NCBI GenBank assembly: GCA_910890315.1
Contig: CAJVGD010000042.1
Coordinates: forward strand, 1,426,001 to 1,490,000
From: Serendipita indica DSM 11827
Lineage: Eukaryota; Basidiomycota; Agaricomycetes; Sebacinales; Serendipitaceae
Direction of reading: 5' to 3'
Length of the DNA stretch: 64,000 bases
The notes beneath the pieces are model-generated. The model had not been told where the DNA came from. It worked only from the letters and a program-made list of their open reading frames with translations, and searched no databases. The number at the start of each line of letters is the position of its first letter. The stretch's first letter is position 1. The translations under genes and the position numbers were made by a program. Below are positions 57,457 through 64,000 of the stretch, piece by piece.

Positions 57457-60400
57457 ATGCCTCCAAAGAAACGAAAGTTTGATGAGGCCGGTAGCAGTCA
57501 GCGCTCCCCTCGTAAACGAGTAAACGCGGCCGACAGCTCGCAGCAGAGCCTTGATTCATTCTTCTTGTCTGGACGGAGTGCGCAAAACAAGGCGATAGTC
57601 AAAGAAGAGAGTACGTGATTTGGCCCACGCGGCGCCGATAACTCTTACAAATGTGCCACAGGGTCAGGTGCTCCGCGCGAGATAATTATAATAGATGACA
57701 ACGAAGAAGAGGCTACTTATTCACACAAAGGACTCGCGACTGAAAATGTCGATATTGCCATCGATAGCACGGTCCGTCGCGACCTTACTCTAATCCGATG
57801 CCGTTCCGTCTGGAAACTTATATTTCGCTTCTCAGATAACATTCAATCGGTTGGGCAGTCACTCTCATCCTAATTCACCTGTCCATCCTCCATTTGACGG
57901 CTTCATATCGAACACGAGAGAAATGTCAGCAGGCAGCGAAACGTCTTCAGTGCTACATAACAAGGGCATCCCTATTAAACCCGAAACGGCTGGAAAGTCA
58001 AACGATACTCAAGTATTCGGCGACGAGACAAGTCTGGTCGATGAGAAGCATGTCGGTGTGACATCTGACGGAAACGCCACCATGCCACTACATTCAACAT
58101 CATCGCATAGTCTTATGTCGACACCAATAGCCTCGGTATCCACTAATCCCGTGGACCCTCGAGCCCAGCAGACAATAGCGATCCAAATTCAGATTCCACC
58201 TTTAGAACCTTTCCCCAATCTCACCCTAAACCCCTTTCTATTTGAAATACGTCCTCGCTCACCCGAGGGACACGGAACTTCCGCTTGCAGCTATTGGACG
58301 CGGGGGACACCAGCCCCTTATTCCTTGCTCGTTCACGCCCTGGTATCGCTCGCGGCGACCAAGTCTAGGATTGCTATACTGTCTATCTTAACAAATCTTC
58401 TCCGTATACTTATCGTCTATGACTCAGAGTCCGTTCTGCCTGCTCTCTATCTGCTCTCCAACTCGCTTGGCGCCGCATGGGAAGGGATCGAGCTTGGTGT
58501 CGGTGGAAGTATTATTTCCAAGGTAATTGGATCGTGTTAGGATGCGGGCGTTGATAGCTAAAACCCTTGTACCAAAGATCTTGCAGACGACAACTTCTAT
58601 CACATCGACCACAATACGTAATCTCTACAAAAAGTACGGCGACCCAGGAGATGTAGCCTATTATGCAGTTGTTGGGGAATCGTCTGGTCCTCGACCCAGT
58701 GTCCTTCGTCCTCATCCCCCCCTTCTCATAGGCGCACTATACAAGGATCTCCGGAAAATCGCGAGCTCCAGAGGCGAGAAGAGCCAAAAGATACGTCGAG
58801 CTATCACAGAGCGGCTTCTGCTCTCCGCTGTTGGATCTTCGTGGAAGTCTGGCAAGCCGAGCGGACAGGATAGTATCATTGACTTGAACCCACATCTGCT
58901 AGGAGAGGAAGCAAGATATCTCGTTCGGACTCTTATTCAAAATTTACGAGTCGGCGCCGTGAGGACAACGATCCTCAGCGCTCTTGCACGAGCCATCGTG
59001 TTCACGACCTCACAGCAGCGACGAGCCGATCCTACCGCACTTTTACGATACTCCATCTTGGCATCCGATTGTGATACTGTACGTAAAGTGCTACTGCAAG
59101 TCCGCAAGCAAGACGAAACCGGTACGTCGGGCACATCGAAGAAGTCGAAGCAGATCAGTAAAGCTGCTCAAACTCCCGAGTACCTTGCTGCACAGGAAAG
59201 AGTCCAGAATGTTCTCAAACGAGCCGAAGCTTGCTTGCGCAAGACGTATGCCCAACATCCACGGTACGACGACATTGTCCCGGTGCTGCTGCGCGAGGGA
59301 ATCGATGGGATCGCGGGGGAAAACTCTTCGGTGGGGCTGAGTCTTGGTGTTCCAGTGATGCATACCCTTGGATCTCCCATGCGCTCATTGGATGACGTCT
59401 ATGAACGACTTGGGCCGAACGCTTCATGGACAGCTGAGATGAAGTATGATGGACAGCGAGCTCAGGTACACGCCTGGCGCAAAAATGGCCAAATTAAGGT
59501 CAAGATCTTTAGTCGTCATCTTGAGGACATGACGGACAAGGCGAGTCTGTCACAACTATAGGCATACTAGTTGCTGATATGTCTGTCATCCCAGTATCCC
59601 GACATCGTATATCTCATCAGTCGTCGGTTTGATACCGACCCCTTTCTCGACTCGTTCATTGTCGACTCGGAGGCGGTTGCTGTCGACCGGTTTACTGGAG
59701 AGCTCCGGTCGTTTCAAGAGCTAGCCGGGAGAGCACGACGGGATGTCAAGATTAGCGAAGTCAAAGTTGCAGTCTGTCTCTACTTATTTGACATGATGTA
59801 CCTGAATGGCACGGTATGGTATTCCCCTCGGGCTGCTGTCTTACTCATTACTTTGTAGCCTCTGATTCAGAAGCCATTTCGAGAACGCCGGAGGCTATTA
59901 CGTACACATTTACCACCATCCGAGCCGGTCGTCGCGGGACACAATGACGCTCCTACCTCTAGTCATATTCTTGCTCGTCTCGATCATGTCGAGAGTGTCG
60001 AAGCGGACGAGGGACGAGAAGTGGTGGAAGAGTTTTGGGAAAAGGCCATTGAGAGCAAATGTGAGGGTTTGATGATTAAGGTGACCCGTTGATTACCACT
60101 GCATCTCGTTCTGACCGTATCTTCAAGCTCTTGGATGACACTCAGGTCACCCTCGGTGACGGCGAGGAGGATATAGAGGATGATGAGGACTTGGAGACCC
60201 CAAAACGCGCAAAGAAGAATGGGTCGAGTACTAGACGTAAAGCCCTTCCCGCAACATATGAACCCGGTGCGTGCCACCCCGCTATTTTACGTGGTGTCTA
60301 AGTCTCCTGCAGACAAGCGTACATCCGCGTGGCTGAAGCTTAAAAAAGATTATGTCGAAGGCATTGGAGATAGTCTAGATTTGGTTCCAGTCGGCGCTTG

Positions 60401-61061
60401 GCATGGAAATGGACGCAAAGCTGCATGGTGGAGTCCTATCTTATTGGCCGTGTATGATCCTGCGGGTGACCAGCTTGTCGCATTGTGCAAATGCATGTCG
60501 GGTGAGAATTTATCCCCCTTCTCTTTACAAATTTACTCACATATTCAGGGTTCACCGACGCGTTCTACAAGGAGCTCAATGAAAAGTATCCAGAAGGTAC
60601 AGAGACATGCTCCAAGACATCTCTCTGGAATGTGGAAACTGGCGGTATGTGCTAGAACCCTCGAAGGTGCATTCTCATTGGAAATAGGATATAAACCAAA
60701 CGTCTACTTCAAACCTTCGGAAGTCTGGGAGATACGGGGAGCAGAGTATGTACAGTATCTAAATTGTGGCTCTTATCTAATATTGGACAGCTTAACGATC
60801 AGCCCGACGTCGGCTACTGCACTAGGCATGATTCCGCAAGCCCGCGACCGAGGACTGAGCCTTCGCTTTCCACGGTTCATGCGTATCAGACTCGACAAGA
60901 AGATTGAGATGGCAAGCACTCCGGCGTTTGTCCACCAGCTATGGCGGAACCAGGAATCCAAGGGGCAAGCACTTGGGATCGGGGAAGACGAATTGGTTGA
61001 TGTCATCGAGGAAGAAAGTGTGGAGGAAGAGTACGAGAGTAGCAGTGATGAGCACGAGTAG
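57457..61061 (+). CDS. CDC9: ATP-dependent DNA ligase I
   Basis: Exons 57457-57610, 57662-57771, 57836-58522, 58578-59540, 59595-59813, 59859-60080, 60128-60266, 60313-60501, 60549-60644, 60688-60745 and 60791-61061 give about 1,035 residues. It seals Okazaki fragments and repair nicks. A basic NLS (PPKKRKF) opens the protein and a PIP box (QQSLDSFF) for PCNA follows at about residue 28. The N-terminal DNA-binding domain has VHALVSLAATKSRIAILSIL and LYLLSNSLGAAWEGIELGVG. Motif I is EMKYDGQRAQ with the AMP-binding Lys near residue 606. Later motifs are FIVDSEAVAV, LYLFDMMYLNG, CEGLMIK and SAWLKLKKDYVEG. The OB-fold ends in GLSLRFPRFMRIR. It ends with an acidic tail. The intron after 59540 has a GC donor (AAG-GCGAGT). 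The next gene starts 51 bp after the stop. Confidence 0.96.
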
Positions 61062-61112
61062 CCATCGGAATTGACAAGTCTGTTTGTCCATGACGTCGCC
61101 GTGATCTTCGCC

Positions 61113-63986
61113 ATGAACCTCATTCCGAGTTTACTGCCCTTTGAGAAGATTCCGGTCACCCTGGTCGTTCTGGGGTGCTACTTGGCTGCAATAATCTCTA
61201 CTTTGGTTGTGCAGGAGCACTTACCTTCAGCCCCACATGATCACCACAAGATTGGCCTCGACTTGGACGAGGCATGGCGAGACCTTCAAGCTGTAGGTAC
61301 ACTTACCAAGAGTCAGGGATGATTCTAATTGGTGCTGTAGATCGCACAGGTCGCACATCCGTTCAACTCTCGAGAGAATGACGACGTGGGACGGTATTTG
61401 GTGAAACGTCTCAAGCAGTTCACCAAAGGAAATAGTCACATCACACTTGACTTTGACACAAAGACAAACGCCTCGTGGTACTCTGAAGACCAGTCCGTGA
61501 CTTATATGGAGAGCCGGAATATCGTCATCAAGTTTGACGGATCAAAGTGGAATGACTCCGCGGTGTTGCTAACTGCACACTACGATACATCATCTTTGGC
61601 ACCTGGTAAGTCGAGGCATCCTCGGTATTCTACCCGCTAAGTGTCCCACAGGCGCGACGGATGATAGTCTCGCAGTCGTGTCGCTTCTTCAGGTAGCAGA
61701 ACAACTCACAAAGCATAGACCAGAACGCTCGATGATTCTCTTATTCAACAATGGTGAAGAGGATGGGCTCCACGGGGCGCAAGTCTTCCTTCGCCATCCT
61801 TGGATGTCACTCGTCCAGTCATTCATCAACGTCGAGGGTGCTGGTGCAGGTGGAAGGCCTAATCTGTTCAGATCCTCGTCCGCGCAAATTACCTACGCCT
61901 TCAGAAAGGCTGCTCATCCGCATGGTTCCAGCCTCTTCTCCGATGCATTCAAGCTCGGTCTCATTCGCTCCACTACCGATTACTCCATCTACACACGCGC
62001 TGGGATCCCGGGATCTGACTATGCCTTCTACACTGGCCGGCAAAAGTATCACACAATGTCAGATACCGTGGCTAGCCTCCATAATCGCCACCCACTTTGG
62101 ATTATGATGGAGAACTTGCACAACGTGGTAAAGGAACTTGCCTATCAGCCGGACATCGGTATTTCAGATAACGCTCGCTTCGTTTACTTTGATGGTGAGA
62201 AACTAACCCCATCACCAAGAATTTCCCTAACCACTTAGATTGTAGTATTCGGAGAGGGTTGGTTCTACATGCGATCCGACCTCTTTATGGTATTCAACAT
62301 CCTCCTCATCGTCTTGGGCCCTATTTTCGTCATTCTCCTTGGATGGTCCTTACATCGAAGCCACAAACTTTATGTTGGATTACGTGGCTGGGGCCGCTTT
62401 CCAGTAGCTCTCATCCTAGGCGTTCTAGTGGCGGGTGTCTGCATTGGCTGGTACGGAGAATACAATCCCATGGTGAGTAAAATATCGTTCCTGCGCAGCA
62501 CTAATTCACTGGATTCTAGGTCATTGACCGAGCGCCCTATTCGATTCTCGTGACAATTGCATGCTTCACTGCCCTTGCCACTCTGGTACCAATGTATATC
62601 ACCGACTGGTGGAAGCCAACACCGTCTCAGCGAGCCCAAGTTCTTTTGGAAATGTTCGGACTATGGTGGATTGTTTCCATTATCACGGTTATCGTTAGTG
62701 CGCGGAGAGAGTTGACTGGAACATACCTCGTCACGTTCTTCTACGCCGCTACGCTAGCTGCGACGTTGATCTCCCTGTTGGATATGCATCGACTAGATCG
62801 CAAGGTCCCAATCGCTGTTCCCGAGTCTGCGATTCCCCATGATCAAGAGGCTGATGCATCCCGGAACGGCGCCGATCACCATATTCGTCGCCATCACCAA
62901 GCCGGCGATGTTGAATCAACATCTGACGAGCGTACACCGCTCATTCCCAGAGCGGAAGAGCTGCTGGTGGTGGCGAATCAGCGGACAGGGCAGCAGTCGC
63001 TTGGGTGGATCTGGGTTCTGGAGTTTATCCTCCTCGCAGTTTTCCCTGCCATTTTGATGCTCCAACTCACTTTCTCTCTGTTGGCTGCACTCGGGCCAAC
63101 CGTTGTCGACGGCACACCTCCCGCTTTCGGTAAGTTTCCACGTCATAACCCCACATATGCTAACTCTCAAGCAACAGTCTACGCACTCATCTCACTCAGT
63201 GTAATGCTCGCCATCTTGCCAATTGCGCCTTTCGCCCACAAACTACCAGTGACCTTCTATCTTGTGCTTCTTGTCATTGGGATTGCAACCGCAGCATACA
63301 CATCCTTCGTCTTCCCATTCACATCCGAGTCGCCCCTCAAGGTCTTCTTCGGTCAGACGGTTGATCTTGACCAGGGGAACAGTACCGTCACGCTTGCAGG
63401 GGTTCGACCGTACCTCGATCGAGTATTCAGGGAGCTTCCTACCATCGACTCCAGCAACATTACGTGGAGTAAGGGGCCAGTATCTGGGATTCAGATTGCG
63501 GGATTCCCAGGACTCGCGCCGCGTTCCGTACCGAACACACCTATGGCGGATTGGGTGCACGTTACCCTAAACAAGACGAGCTTATCGAGCGCTTCAATAA
63601 CTGTGATGGGAAACAATACAAGAGCGTGTCGAGTGTCCTTTGAAGGTGGCTACAATGTTGCACAGGCGGTCGTTCGTGGTAGCAACACCAAAGATCTCCA
63701 GCTTCCGTCACCTCATCCACTCAAACAGGTCAATCTATGGAGCAGAACATGGAACGCGACCTGGGTCGTTGATGTTGATTTCATGGCACCCAGCACTGAA
63801 GAGCAGAGTATGCAATCGGCAACGGCAGCAAAGGTGTTGAGTGGCAAGGTATCGTGTATTTGGTCCGAAAGAACCAATGGCAGAATCCCTGCTCTCGACG
63901 AACTCTATGTCTTCTTCCCGATGTGGGCCACAATCTCTGCTGGTAGGGCTGGTTTGGTTGAAGGTTGGAAGTCATTCTCGGTCTAA
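61113..63986 (+). CDS. PFF1: Vacuolar membrane protease, M28 family
   Basis: Exons 61113-61292, 61341-61605, 61652-62194, 62246-62472, 62520-63129 and 63172-63986 give about 879 residues. A short cytosolic N-terminus is followed by a first membrane segment (VTLVVLGCYLAAIISTLVV), then the M28 zinc peptidase domain in the vacuolar lumen: AHYDTSSLAPGATDDS (His and Asp ligands), NNGEEDGLHGAQ (catalytic Glu), VEGAGAGGRP, YHTMSDTVASLHN (His ligand). About eight further membrane helices follow, with a charged loop between (about residues 520-590), and a C-terminal luminal domain with N-glycosylation sites. Yeast Pff1 is a vacuolar membrane protein with this layout. The final intron (63130-63171, 42 nt) is a multiple of three and its frame is open, so an unspliced form would add 14 residues. 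The start is 51 bp after the ligase stop. Confidence 0.95.
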
Positions 63987-64000
63987 GTGCATCATACGAT

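Overview
The window is nuclear DNA of a filamentous basidiomycete. Genes are dense and split by many introns of about 42-65 nt with GT(A/G)NGT donors, there is no operon logic, and several families are fungus-specific: FunK1 kinases, a Kre9/KNH GPI protein, a Zn2Cys6 regulator, zinc-ribbon-15, a PFF1-type vacuolar protease, and the signal-less glycan-binding-like single-pass membrane protein common in Agaricomycetes. FunK1 genes and the overall gene style suggest an Agaricomycete, perhaps close to Rhizoctonia/Ceratobasidium; that placement is inference. I modelled 26 protein genes and two FunK1 kinase relics. Exon joins were chosen so that splice dinucleotides, reading phase and family conservation all agree. 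Individual boundaries can still be wrong by a few bases.

Layout: 1-5.8 kb holds an edge ORF, a PIN4/Cip2-like RRM-R3H protein, a Kre9-like GPI protein and cytochrome c heme lyase. 6-14 kb holds FACT subunit SPT16 and the mitochondrial escape protein YME2, tail to tail. 14.3-16.9 kb is a FunK1 kinase relic. 17.5-24.2 kb holds a zinc-ribbon protein, Rab YPT1, a HAD hydrolase head-to-head with YPT1, QCR10 of complex III, and a BCS1-like AAA ATPase. 25.5-26.8 kb is a second, 5'-truncated, inverted FunK1 copy, so the 17-25 kb block lies inside an inverted repeat of about 1.4 kb. 27-33 kb holds dephospho-CoA kinase, a large-subunit catalase with an apparent one-base frameshift, and a CHORD-CS co-chaperone. 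33-40 kb holds a Zn2Cys6 factor, NOP16, an unrecognised multi-pass membrane protein and CIA2. 40-47 kb holds a MOB4-like protein, an SKG6-like membrane protein and an NDR kinase (CBK1/Orb6 type). After a 2.6 kb gene-free stretch, 50-57 kb holds a homeodomain factor, a basidiomycete-type membrane protein and a C2H2 factor. 57-64 kb holds DNA ligase I and vacuolar protease PFF1, only 51 bp apart.

Most genes are housekeeping. Themes that recur are mitochondria (heme lyase, YME2, QCR10, BCS1-like, and CoA synthesis, whose enzyme is probably membrane-bound), replication/chromatin (SPT16, LIG1), and polarity signalling (MOB4, NDR kinase, SKG6-like). I found no CRISPR, no intact transposon or retroelement, and no rRNA or tRNA I could defend. 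I see no clearly new multi-gene system. The best leads are the inverted FunK1 pair with different deletions at the same motif, the catalase frameshift, a 7-nt microexon in the BCS1-like gene, and a cluster of GC-AG introns in the NDR kinase.
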